A DNA stretch of 64,000 nt from Prevotella koreensis (GTDB lineage Bacteria; Bacteroidota; Bacteroidia; Bacteroidales; Bacteroidaceae). The notes beneath the pieces were generated by a model. That model saw nothing but the letters and a program-made list of their open reading frames with translations. It was not told where the DNA came from and ran no database searches. The DNA is taken from positions 1,316,539 to 1,380,538 of the forward strand of contig NZ_RYYU01000001.1 in NCBI RefSeq assembly GCF_003977605.1, in the 5' to 3' direction. Positions 1-7,328 of the stretch are shown here, piece by piece (the first letter of the stretch is position 1; each line of letters starts with the position of its first letter). The position numbers and the translations under genes were made by a program.

Positions 1-85
1 AAGCATTTGATGCCCCCTGCTGTCCCACCGCCGTGTGGGGAGTGGGAACGCCCCATAGAGGGCTCGGGCGTTTGGATTTATTATG
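1..85 (-). repeat. Copy of the BspA-gene leader at the window edge
   Basis: This segment closely matches 1195-1280, the leader directly in front of the BspA-like gene. Shared blocks, read on the plus strand, include TTTGAT, CTGCTGTCCCACC, GGAACGCC and GGCTCGGGCG. In the second copy the leader abuts the start codon, so a paralogous minus-strand gene probably starts just left of base 1. The copies differ at several positions, so the duplication is not recent. Confidence 0.6.
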
Positions 86-117
86 TGCATAAGTTTTTCC
101 TTAAGTTTGCCTATATG

Positions 118-1194
118 TTATTCGTTACTGTAGATTTTGGTCAGGGATGAGCAACCGTAGAACATGTCGCTCATGTCGGTTACTTTACTTGTGTTGAAGT
201 TGGTTAAATCGAGTTCGGTCAGCGATGAACAGCCGAAGAACATGTAGTGCATGTCGGTTACGTTGCTTGTGTCGAAACTCGTCAAGTCGAGTTCGGTCAG
301 AGCCGAGCAGCCACCGAACATGCCGAACATGTTAGTTACCATTCTTGTGTCGAAATTGGTAACATCGAGTACGGGTAGCGATGAGCAGTCGAAGAACATG
401 CCAAACATATTGGTTACGTTACTTGTGTCAAACTTGGTAACATCGAGCACGAGCAGCGATGAGCAGTTTTTGAACATATCAACCATGTTGGTTACGTTGC
501 TTGTGTCGAATTTGGTAACATCGAGCATGGGCAACGATGAGCAACCGGAGAACATCCAGGTCATATCCGTAACGTTACTTGTGTCGAACTTGGTTATGTC
601 GAGTTCGGTCAGCGATGAGCAGTTTTTGAACATACCAACCATGTTGGTTACGTTACTTGTGTCAAACTTGGTAACATCGAGCACGGGCAGAGATGAACAG
701 CCTAAGAACATACAGCGCATATCGGTTACGTTACTTGTATCGAAGTTGGTTAAATCGAGTTCGGTCAGGGATGAACTACCGCAGAACATCCCACTCATAT
801 CGGTTACTTCCGAGGTGTTTAAGTTCTCCATACCCACGATTTGTTTCAAGGCATTGCAATTAAAAAACCAACCGGATGTGGTCTTGGGGCGGAAGTCTTT
901 GAAAGAAAGGTCGAAATCCACCTTATCGAGAGTATAGTCAGGATTCGCAAAAGTGCCTGCCCAAATCGGAAAGGTGCCGTTTTTATCTGTCTGCATACTG
1001 TCGATGCCCCACACTATGCCTTGACGCGAAGCCTTCAGTGTGTCGTAATAGAAGGTAAGAGTCTTGCCGTCGGCACTTTTTACAACGTATGCCTCCTTAG
1101 TCTGAGCCTGCGCGTGTTGCGGCAGGGCAAGCATCACTGTCGCCACAATTGCGGTGAGGAGTGTGTGTAAAAACAATGTTCGTATCTTTTTCAT
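118..1194 (-). CDS. BspA-like surface protein with DUF285 leucine-rich repeats
   Basis: Predicted exported surface protein of 358 residues. Residues 1-30 form a signal peptide ending in AQA. A unique region follows to about residue 124. Nine near-identical 26-residue repeats then fill the rest, with the pattern FDTSNVTDM..MF.GCSSL, which is the DUF285/BspA class of leucine-rich repeat. In oral Bacteroidales, BspA proteins mediate adhesion and binding of host matrix; a similar role here is inference. The protein stops right after the ninth repeat, with no visible sorting tail or anchor, so how it stays on the surface is unclear and a 3' truncation is possible. A leader copy at 1-85 suggests a tandem paralogue to the left. 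Confidence 0.8.
   Translation of the reverse strand: MKKIRTLFLHTLLTAIVATVMLALPQHAQAQTKEAYVVKSADGKTLTFYYDTLKASRQGIVWGIDSMQTDKNGTFPIWAGTFANPDYTLDKVDFDLSFKDFRPKTTSGWFFNCNALKQIVGMENLNTSEVTDMSGMFCGSSSLTELDLTNFDTSNVTDMRCMFLGCSSLPVLDVTKFDTSNVTNMVGMFKNCSSLTELDITKFDTSNVTDMTWMFSGCSSLPMLDVTKFDTSNVTNMVDMFKNCSSLLVLDVTKFDTSNVTNMFGMFFDCSSLPVLDVTNFDTRMVTNMFGMFGGCSALTELDLTSFDTSNVTDMHYMFFGCSSLTELDLTNFNTSKVTDMSDMFYGCSSLTKIYSNE
121..822. repeat. Nine tandem 78-bp repeats coding DUF285 units
   Basis: The 3' two thirds of the BspA-like gene is a head-to-tail array of 78-bp units, each coding 26 residues. Units are alike at the nucleotide level, with TGTCGAA and ACATCGAG-type words recurring at the same spacing. 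Copy number could change in frame by recombination or slippage without disrupting the protein. Confidence 0.8.
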
Positions 1195-1280
1195 AAGTAT
1201 TTGATACCCTCCTGCTGTCCCACCCCATGTGTGTCGGGATAGGAACGCCTCATATCGGGCTCGGGCGTGCGAGTTTATTT
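1195..1280 (-). promoter_or_regulatory. Conserved leader of the BspA-like gene
   Basis: This lies directly upstream of the start codon and is repeated at 1-85. Read on the minus strand, a block of C residues is followed by GGGTGGGA or GTGGGA in both copies, so a short hairpin can form in each (TCCCAC/GTGGGA at the left copy, TCCC/GGGA here). It lies inside a roughly 170-nt untranslated leader if the promoter at 1370-1402 is used. A regulatory RNA role, or use as a recombination site between paralogues, is inference. Confidence 0.45.
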
Positions 1281-1331
1281 TAATGCGAGTTCAGGATAAA
1301 AACTCATAATAAAGTTGGATAACCTACGGAA
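1281..1331. repeat. IS982-end-like dispersed repeat, copy 1
   Basis: It begins with a degenerate form of the word TTACGC.AGTTCGGGATAA and continues through CATAATAAAGTTGGATAACCTACG. The same layout occurs at 2258-2313. The first word also forms the inverted ends of the IS982 remnant at 26299-26685 and the end fragment near 34653. Here no transposase is attached. Confidence 0.5.
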
Positions 1332-1369
1332 TTTGTTGTATATATATAGTATTGTAAATCACTAAAATA

Positions 1370-1402
1370 CAAACATAACTCACTATAATTACCGAGGACA
1401 AA
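1370..1402 (-). promoter_or_regulatory. Predicted promoter of the BspA-like gene
   Basis: On the minus strand a TATGTTTG -7 box (1370-1377) lies 21 bp from a TTTG -33 box (1399-1402), matching the Bacteroidetes housekeeping consensus. It would give a leader of about 170 nt. The remaining AT-rich bases up to 1506 show nothing else that I can support. Confidence 0.45.
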
Positions 1403-1506
1403 GTTATGGATTTTTTCTGTATTACCAACGAGTTTATCATGAATTTTAATACCGAACTTGATAAAAAACTGTTTTTATCAAATATTGTCTTAAATATTGC
1501 TGCTAC

Positions 1507-2235
1507 CTAAATCGGCTCCACTTGCTTCACTATGCCAGTGTATTTCCAATACGTTACGCGAGCATGATTATGATAAACCATCCGTTTCATGGTGCTGTGA
1601 CTGATGTTGTGTGTTGTCCACCAATAGGTGTTGTCGCCTTCCCACGATATTTCATACGTGGCAAAAATCCCTTTCCATTTAGGCTTATGCGTCTCAACAT
1701 TCACCTCACCTTGATACACACACAAGTCATTAACAAAGAGATCCATCGCCACCATTCCAACTATAAACGACACAAACACACCGCCCCCAACCATAAACAC
1801 TGCCCCCAAAAGGCGCTCGTGCCATTTATCTTTCTTTGAAAAGAGGGTTTTATAGCCACCAACAGCAGTTAAACCAACTACAAACGCGATGCACAACAAG
1901 CGCATTATGCCCGTATAACCCTCACAGGTATCGCCTAACAGAAAAAACAAACCAAGAAAAATTAATAAACCAATAATGCCGTAAACCAAGCAACATCCTT
2001 GTTCGCGTATGCGTTCCGGCAAACTCTGTCTTGGTCTTTGTGATTTGCTTCTGCGCCTGTTTCCGCCTCGTGTATTCTTTCCTTGCTTGCCATTCTGTTT
2101 TGACTCAGTTGCCGTAAAACTTATTTCACGCGAACACGTAGCAAGATGTTGTTCATTGCACTCACTTATTTCGGTGGTTGGCAAGCCCTCATTTTGGAGG
2201 CCTCGTTGTAATTGTTCCGCCATTTTTCTTTTCAT
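1507..2235 (-). CDS. Hypothetical membrane protein, three transmembrane helices
   Basis: I do not recognise this 242-residue protein. Residues 1-78 are hydrophilic and rich in K, R and Q (a basic stretch near residues 50-75), so this part is probably cytoplasmic. Three hydrophobic segments follow at about 81-100, 107-127 and 142-165. A soluble C-terminal region of about 75 residues is rich in W, Y and H and has the look of a small beta domain (YEISWEGDNTYWW, HARVTYWKY), reminiscent of DUF3592-type proteins but not assigned. A copy of the IS982-end-like repeat lies about 25 bp upstream of its start, as for the BspA-like gene. Confidence 0.6.
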   Translation of the reverse strand: MKRKMAEQLQRGLQNEGLPTTEISECNEQHLATCSREISFTATESKQNGKQGKNTRGGNRRRSKSQRPRQSLPERIREQGCCLVYGIIGLLIFLGLFFLLGDTCEGYTGIMRLLCIAFVVGLTAVGGYKTLFSKKDKWHERLLGAVFMVGGGVFVSFIVGMVAMDLFVNDLCVYQGEVNVETHKPKWKGIFATYEISWEGDNTYWWTTHNISHSTMKRMVYHNHARVTYWKYTGIVKQVEPI

Positions 2236-2257
2236 TTTTATGACTGCTTTGCTATGA

Positions 2258-2313
2258 TTACGCGAGTTAGGGATAAAAGTTCATCATAATATTTGGTAAC
2301 CTACGAGCAATCC
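2258..2313. repeat. IS982-end-like dispersed repeat, copy 2
   Basis: It starts TTACGCGAGTTAGGGATAA and ends GGTAACCTACGAG, and is co-linear with copy 1 at 1281-1331. Its flank (GATTACGC, preceded by TGCTATGA) also matches the outer flank of the IS982 remnant at 26685 in reverse complement. This supports one repeat family. Confidence 0.55.
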
Positions 2314-2350
2314 AAATCGCTCGTATCATTATCAGACATGACCAAAGGAG

Positions 2351-2983
2351 TTATCTGTAAAGATGATTTTGCACAATGAATGTCGCTACTCGAGATGGAA
2401 CATGACGGCTGATGTCCTTGCCTTCGGCTATCATGCGGCGCAAGGCGGTGCTGCTAATATTGTACAGAGGGGTATCGACGAGGCGGACGGCGGGTGGCAG
2501 TGACAAGGCATTGATGGCGTAGCCCTCGCGGGGATAGATTACGATGGGATAGTTAGCGAGGATCTCCGAGCCGTTTCGCCATTCGCCAAAGAGATGCCAG
2601 TTGTCAGCTCCTATCAGCAGTACGAAACAGTGCTGCGGATAGTCGGCCGAGAGTTGGCGCAGCGTGTCGTAAGTGTAGGACGGGCGTGGGAGTCCGAACT
2701 CATAGTCGCTTGCCACAAGTTGGGATTCGTAGGACAGAGCCAACCGTACCATTTCGAGTCTCAGGTCATCATCGAGCAACGTTCCTTGTGGTTTCAACGG
2801 ATTCTGCGGGGAAACCAGAAACCACACCTCGTCAAGCCCAACCTTGCGCAAAATCTCCTTTGCAAGAGCCACATGACCATTGTGTATCGGATTGAAAGAG
2901 CCACCGAAAATGCCACAAAGTGTCTTCGACCCTTTCCTTTCGGGAAAGAGATTTTTAATAGAAGGGTCTGTTTCTTTCCACAT
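2351..2983 (-). CDS. nadD: Nicotinate-nucleotide adenylyltransferase
   Basis: Transfers the AMP part of ATP to nicotinate mononucleotide, making deamido-NAD in the cytoplasmic NAD pathway. The nucleotidyltransferase signature GIFGGSFNPIHNGH lies near residues 25-38, and the C-terminal ISSTALRR motif near residue 177 is the second nucleotide-binding motif of the family. Its length of 210 residues is normal. The start chosen lies only 2 bp after the gmk stop codon and leaves a 20-residue extension before the core; no later ATG fits. It is probably translated from the gmk transcript. Confidence 0.93.
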   Translation of the reverse strand: MWKETDPSIKNLFPERKGSKTLCGIFGGSFNPIHNGHVALAKEILRKVGLDEVWFLVSPQNPLKPQGTLLDDDLRLEMVRLALSYESQLVASDYEFGLPRPSYTYDTLRQLSADYPQHCFVLLIGADNWHLFGEWRNGSEILANYPIVIYPREGYAINALSLPPAVRLVDTPLYNISSTALRRMIAEGKDISRHVPSRVATFIVQNHLYR

Positions 2984-2985
2984 TA

Positions 2986-3561
2986 TTATATATTAAGGAA
3001 CTCACGTACTATCGCCAAGGTCTCGTGTTTTGCCTTCTCCAAATCATCGTTTATCACCGTTCTGTCAAACTTATCGGCAAAGGAGAGTTCGAACTCGGCG
3101 CGTTGCAGGCGCTGTTCTATTACCTCCTGAGAATCGGTTGCGCGATGTTCGAGTCGCTCACGAAGCACTTCTATCGATGGCGGTTGTATGAATATGCCCA
3201 ACGCACGCGAGCCGTAGAATTGCTTTATGGCGCAACCACCTTTCACATCAACATCGAACACCACATTCTGTCCGGCCTCCGACTGACGTTCCACCTGCGA
3301 TTTCAACGTGCCGTAGAATCGGTTTTCATACACTTCCTCGTATTCAAGGAACTCATCATCGGCAATACGTTGCCGGAACTCTTCGGGCGTAATGAAGAAA
3401 TACTCCACGCCGTGCTGCTCCGCTCCGCGTGGCTTGCGACTTGTGCAAGAGATGCTGAAAGCCAACGACAGTTCCGGATGCTCGGTCATAAGCCAGTTTA
3501 CTATGGTGCTCTTGCCACTGCCGCTGGGAGCCGAGAAAATTATAAGTTTGCTCTCTTTCAT
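2986..3561 (-). CDS. gmk: Guanylate kinase
   Basis: Phosphorylates GMP to GDP with ATP. The P-loop APSGSGKST lies at residues 11-19. Downstream are the family blocks SCTSRKPRGAEQHGVEYFF and VFDVDVKGG. The start is set at MKESKLIIF because the 191-residue length then fits the family. An open frame continues 40 codons upstream, but those codons look non-coding and contain the likely promoter at 3566-3596. In many Bacteroidales yicC, gmk and nadD are adjacent; here an oppositely oriented lipoprotein gene separates yicC from gmk, so gmk-nadD needs its own promoter. Confidence 0.94.
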   Translation of the reverse strand: MKESKLIIFSAPSGSGKSTIVNWLMTEHPELSLAFSISCTSRKPRGAEQHGVEYFFITPEEFRQRIADDEFLEYEEVYENRFYGTLKSQVERQSEAGQNVVFDVDVKGGCAIKQFYGSRALGIFIQPPSIEVLRERLEHRATDSQEVIEQRLQRAEFELSFADKFDRTVINDDLEKAKHETLAIVREFLNI

Positions 3562-3565
3562 GGCG

Positions 3566-3596
3566 CGAAGATACGAAAAATCTGTTGAACGACAAC
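3566..3596 (-). promoter_or_regulatory. Predicted gmk-nadD promoter, near-leaderless
   Basis: On the minus strand the -7 box TATCTTCG (3566-3573) lies 19 bp from GTTG (3593-3596). The gmk ATG begins only 4 bp after the -7 box, so the transcript would start at or very near the start codon. Confidence 0.45.
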
Positions 3597-3702
3597 AACT
3601 TTTCGGCCACTTTTCACCTATCTGAAAGTTTAATACGCTATGCTGCAATGATATTTGCGTTAAATTCGCGTGCTTTGACATTCATTTTTTTTAACTTAAA
3701 AA

Positions 3703-3734
3703 TTTGCATTCCAAATCTTTTTTACCTACCTTTG
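3703..3734 (+). promoter_or_regulatory. Predicted promoter of the propeller-type lipoprotein gene
   Basis: TTTG (3703-3706), a 20-bp spacer and TACCTTTG (3727-3734) match the Bacteroidetes consensus closely. The start codon follows at 3765. Confidence 0.65.
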
Positions 3735-3764
3735 CAAAAGACACTTTAATAAAACAACACGATT

Positions 3765-4913
3765 ATGAAAAGAATTATTATTATCCTTACTGCCATAATT
3801 GCCATGGCGTGCACGACAAAGACAAAGACAAATGTTGGGGAAAACAGGAAAGATGAAGGTGCAGGTAAAGACATCTACGTATTGGGATATGTGCAAGACA
3901 CCACATTTATAGACGAGAATGCCGAATTCCCTGAGGGACGAATATATAAAAGTGTATATTGGAAAAACGGCATCGCAAAAAACATCTCTGACGAGATTGG
4001 CACACCCGATGGCTACGATATGTTTACGGTATGGGACATGGTTGCCATAAACGGGAAACTCGTTTATCTCGGAGTGGCCTACAACAAACTTAAAAATGAA
4101 AGTACTTTCTTTATTTGGAAAGACGGCAGATTCAGGGAACTTGACGGTGGTTCGGAAGTAAACACTCCTAAACTGGTTGACATCGGAGGGGATGTCGCTG
4201 TCGTTGGCTGTACCGAAAAGGCCGGTAGCCAAAGATACATTATCTCAATCCCCGTTATGTGGGACAATAACGGAAAAAAGAAAACATTGGATATGGAAGG
4301 ATATTCCAACTGCGACCTGCACAGTGCTTTTGCCCACAATGGTGACGTATATGCTTGCGGAAGAGTATATAATGACGACAATACGAAAGGAGTGGGAGCA
4401 ATATGGAAGAATGGAAAACTGACCACATATACCGCCCCCGGTGGCAGAGTGACAATGTATGGATTCACGACAATTGGTGTTTCAGGCAACGACATATATA
4501 CCACAATGGTATGTAACTCCGACTCCCCGAACACCAGCGACCTTACGCTTTGGAAGAACGGCAAACCCGTGGAAACATTAGTGAGGGGAGGAGATCTTCC
4601 AATAGCACACTGCATCGCCATCAATGGCAATGACGTTTATGTTGGAGGAAGCGAAAACAAGCGTGTTGAGGGTAAGGACATTGAGACCGAAAGTTTAGCC
4701 AGAATATGGAAAAACGGCAAGGAAATGAAGATCGATCAAGGAAAAGGACTTGGCTACGTTTCATCCATCGTAGTGGATGAAGGCAACGTTTATGCCTGCG
4801 GTAACATTGACTTCGGTGGTGTGTTATGGACAAACGGCAAACACATGGATCTCCCCGGAGCCAACGGAATGGACTGTGCAAAAAAGGTTATCATCGTCCC
4901 TAAGAAACAATGA
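3765..4913 (+). CDS. Lipoprotein with repeated WKNGK motifs, probably a beta-propeller
   Basis: I know no named function for this 382-residue protein. Residues 1-16 form a short lipoprotein signal with an IAMAC lipobox, so it is probably anchored in a membrane facing the periplasm or the surface. About six or seven repeats follow, built from a WKNG(K/I) turn and a strand of the type (N/D)DVYACG or GNDIYTT, spaced 45-55 residues apart. That layout is typical of a seven-bladed propeller. The gene is alone on the plus strand, has its own strong promoter, and ends at a bidirectional terminator. It sits between gmk and yicC, which are usually neighbours, so it may be a later insertion. Confidence 0.65.
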   Translation: MKRIIIILTAIIAMACTTKTKTNVGENRKDEGAGKDIYVLGYVQDTTFIDENAEFPEGRIYKSVYWKNGIAKNISDEIGTPDGYDMFTVWDMVAINGKLVYLGVAYNKLKNESTFFIWKDGRFRELDGGSEVNTPKLVDIGGDVAVVGCTEKAGSQRYIISIPVMWDNNGKKKTLDMEGYSNCDLHSAFAHNGDVYACGRVYNDDNTKGVGAIWKNGKLTTYTAPGGRVTMYGFTTIGVSGNDIYTTMVCNSDSPNTSDLTLWKNGKPVETLVRGGDLPIAHCIAINGNDVYVGGSENKRVEGKDIETESLARIWKNGKEMKIDQGKGLGYVSSIVVDEGNVYACGNIDFGGVLWTNGKHMDLPGANGMDCAKKVIIVPKKQ

Positions 4914-4932
4914 GACGCGTAAAAAATACGGA

Positions 4933-4966
4933 ATACGGCGGCTTCATTAATGTGAAGCCGCCGTAT
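4933..4966. terminator. Bidirectional intrinsic terminator
   Basis: A perfect 14-bp stem (ATACGGCGGCTTCA at 4933-4946, complement at 4953-4966) with a 6-nt loop lies between two convergent genes. A-rich sequence on the left gives a U-tract for the minus-strand transcript. Confidence 0.8.
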
Positions 4967-4993
4967 CGGTAAGTTTACTGAAGCATGAGAGGA

Positions 4994-5872
4994 TTATAAT
5001 GCGTTGAGCACCTGCTCCTTTATCTGTTCCAGTTCGTCTTTCATCTGCACCACGATGTTCTGCATCTCTGCAAGATTACTCTTCGAACCGGTGGTATTTA
5101 TTTCACGTCCCATTTCCTGAGCAATGAACCCGAGTTTCTTACCTTGGCAGTCGCTCTGCTCCATTGTCTCACGGAAATAACGCAAGTGGTTGGTAAGACG
5201 CTGCTTCTCTTCGCTGATGTCGAGTTTCTCGATGTAGTAAATGAGTTCCTGTTCCAGGCGGTTCTTGTCATATTCCACTTCAGGAATAGCCTTCAGTCCT
5301 TCAACAATGCGTTGGCGTATTTTCTCCACTCTTGATGTTTCATACGGCTCTATGCTTGCCAACAAGGCTGCAATATTATCGAGTTTCTCACTGAATTTCT
5401 TCTGAAGTGCAGCCCCTTCCTGTCTGCGGAACTCCATTATGGCATTTAGAGCCTCGGTCAATGCTTTCTCAACGGCCGCCCACTCCTCCTCGCCGAGAGT
5501 TTCTATCTCGATCTTGGCCAGCACATCGGGCAGGCGCATCAATGTGGGGAGCAATGTCTCCGGCGACAAAGGAAAACCAACCTTGTCGGCAATTTCTTTT
5601 ATCTGACTGAAATAATTGCCCACGAGAGCAGCATTTATCGGTGTGGCATCCATGCCGGCCTCTTTCTCCACCCACACGTTAAGGTCAATCTTTCCACGCA
5701 CGAGTGCCGCCGCCACCACCTGTCTCATCTCCATTTCTTTCTCCCGATATATGGGTGCAATGCGTGTGGAGAGGTCGAGAGTCTTAGAGTTCAGTGACTT
5801 TATCTCAACATTAATCTTCTTATCCTTATAAGCAACAACGGCCTTGCCGTAACCTGTCATTGACTGTATCAT
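4994..5872 (-). CDS. YicC/YloC-family endoribonuclease
   Basis: Member of the YicC family, which cuts RNA and affects stationary-phase growth in other bacteria. The N-terminus MIQSMTGYGKA and the N-terminal strand VEIKSLNSKTLDLSTR are diagnostic. The C-terminal DUF1732 part contains LGFIAQEMGREINTTGSKS and ends in a helix (ELEQIKEQVLN). The start is set at MIQSMTGYG, giving 292 residues, the normal length. An open frame extends 27 codons upstream but runs through the divergent promoter region. It is transcribed away from tsaB. Confidence 0.92.
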   Translation of the reverse strand: MIQSMTGYGKAVVAYKDKKINVEIKSLNSKTLDLSTRIAPIYREKEMEMRQVVAAALVRGKIDLNVWVEKEAGMDATPINAALVGNYFSQIKEIADKVGFPLSPETLLPTLMRLPDVLAKIEIETLGEEEWAAVEKALTEALNAIMEFRRQEGAALQKKFSEKLDNIAALLASIEPYETSRVEKIRQRIVEGLKAIPEVEYDKNRLEQELIYYIEKLDISEEKQRLTNHLRYFRETMEQSDCQGKKLGFIAQEMGREINTTGSKSNLAEMQNIVVQMKDELEQIKEQVLNAL

Positions 5873-5897
5873 ATCATTCTTTCGCGTTAATTTTTTG

Positions 5898-5935
5898 CAA
5901 AAGTAATATTTTTTCTTGGAAAATGAGTAAATTTG
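5898..5935. promoter_or_regulatory. Divergent -7 boxes for yicC and tsaB
   Basis: TACTTTTG on the minus strand (5898-5905) faces yicC, and TAAATTTG on the plus strand (5928-5935) faces tsaB. Both fit TAnnTTTG. Matching -33 boxes are weak, so the assignments are moderate. Confidence 0.45.
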
Positions 5936-5962
5936 CAAAATTATTAATACCACAATAGGATT

Positions 5963-6652
5963 ATGGCGTGTATTTTAAGTATTGAGACAAGCACTGACGT
6001 ATGTTCTGTTGCCATGAGCGAGAACGGGCAATGCATTTTCAAACAGGAAGACCATGGCGGTCCCAACCATGCCGTGAGTCTTGGCGTTTATATTGACGAG
6101 GCACTGTCGTTCACCGACAACCATGCCATTCCTCTTGGCGCAGTAGCCGTTAGTTGCGGCCCGGGCTCATATACAGGGTTGCGCATAGGCGTATCTATGG
6201 CAAAGGGTGTGTGCTACGGAAGAAACGTTCCACTGCTCGCGGTACCAACGCTTGAAGTGATGTGCGTGCCGGTTCTGCTGAATCACGAGATAGAAGAGGA
6301 TACTCTGCTGTGTCCGATGATTGACGCGCGCCGCATGGAAGTATATTCCGCTATATACAACCGAGCACTGAAAGAGCAACGCGAGACACGTGCCGACGTT
6401 GTGGATGCCGACACCTATCGGGAATATCTCGACCGCCGACCGGTTTATTTCTTCGGCAATGGAGCGGCAAAGTGCATGGAAACGATTAATCATCCCAACG
6501 CCCGACTGATAGAGGGAATAGAGCCTTTGGCAAAATATATGTTCCCGCTTGCAGAACGAAAATGGGTACAGGAGGAATATGAAGATCTGGCTTACTACGT
6601 ACCATTCTATCTGAAGGACTTTGTGGCAAAGATGCCCAAGAAACTAATCTGA
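5963..6652 (+). CDS. tsaB: tRNA threonylcarbamoyladenosine biosynthesis protein TsaB
   Basis: TsaB is the ASKHA-fold partner of TsaD in making the t6A37 modification of ANN-reading tRNAs. The N-terminus ILSIETSTDVCSVAM and the block SCGPGSYTGLRIGVSMAKG (about residues 64-82) are the family signatures. At 229 residues it has the usual length. It starts 28 bp after a TAnnTTTG box and leads a same-strand run into DUF4290, murA, rimM, dxr and rseP with short gaps, so these are probably one or a few operons. Confidence 0.93.
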   Translation: MACILSIETSTDVCSVAMSENGQCIFKQEDHGGPNHAVSLGVYIDEALSFTDNHAIPLGAVAVSCGPGSYTGLRIGVSMAKGVCYGRNVPLLAVPTLEVMCVPVLLNHEIEEDTLLCPMIDARRMEVYSAIYNRALKEQRETRADVVDADTYREYLDRRPVYFFGNGAAKCMETINHPNARLIEGIEPLAKYMFPLAERKWVQEEYEDLAYYVPFYLKDFVAKMPKKLI

Positions 6653-6701
6653 TAGGAGAACAGAATTTATAAAAAAGAAAAAAGGAATTAAGAATTAGTA
6701 T

Positions 6702-7313
6702 ATGAACATTGAAGGACTTGACTATAACACGCAACGCGAGAAACTTGTGATGCCGGAGTATGGACGCGAAGTGCAGAATATGGTGAACCATGCCATGACT
6801 CTGAAAACAAAACAGGAACGCCAACGTTGTGCCAACGCCATTATAAAGGTGATGGGACAGATGACATTGAAGAGCAGGGAGAGCATCGACCACGAACGAA
6901 AACTGTGGGATCACCTCGCTATTATGAGCGACTTCAAACTCGACATCGACTATCCTTTCGACGTTTCTTCGGCACTAAAAATTGCCGCAAAGCCCGAACC
7001 TATGCCTTATCCTATGGAACAGATACCGGTAAGGCACTACGGGAAGATGATGTTCGAGATTTTCGACAAACTGAAGAGCATGCCGGAGGGAAAAGAACGG
7101 GACGAACTGACAAGACTCACAGCAAACCAAATGAAGCAAAATCTTATGCAATGGAGTCAAGGCTCTATTGACGATGAGAAGATTGCGAGCGATCTCGCAC
7201 GCTTCACAGATGGCGTGATACAACTTGACCTCGCCACATTCAAGTTCAATACTCCCTATCCTACGAAGCAAATTCCACAAGGACAACTGGCAAAGAAAAG
7301 AAAAAGGAAGTAA
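6702..7313 (+). CDS. DUF4290 domain protein
   Basis: A 203-residue soluble protein of the Bacteroidetes-specific DUF4290 family, recognised from the start (NIEGLDYNTQREKLVMPEYG), the block QRCANAIIKVMGQM and the context tsaB-DUF4290-murA, which is common in Bacteroidales. The function is unknown. It has no signal peptide or membrane segment, and the C-terminus is very basic (KKRKRK). It lies 49 bp after tsaB and 15 bp before murA. The link to cell-wall genes suggests, but does not show, an envelope or division-related role. Confidence 0.85.
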   Translation: MNIEGLDYNTQREKLVMPEYGREVQNMVNHAMTLKTKQERQRCANAIIKVMGQMTLKSRESIDHERKLWDHLAIMSDFKLDIDYPFDVSSALKIAAKPEPMPYPMEQIPVRHYGKMMFEIFDKLKSMPEGKERDELTRLTANQMKQNLMQWSQGSIDDEKIASDLARFTDGVIQLDLATFKFNTPYPTKQIPQGQLAKKRKRK

Positions 7314-7328
7314 CAAAAACCGAAAACC

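Noticed and set aside
251..937. 228-codon plus-strand frame
   Set aside because: Antisense shadow of the BspA repeats; its repeats only mirror the DUF285 units.
3562..3681. 40-residue N-terminal extension of guanylate kinase
   Set aside because: It covers the probable promoter and has no similarity to the family; the shorter start gives the normal length.
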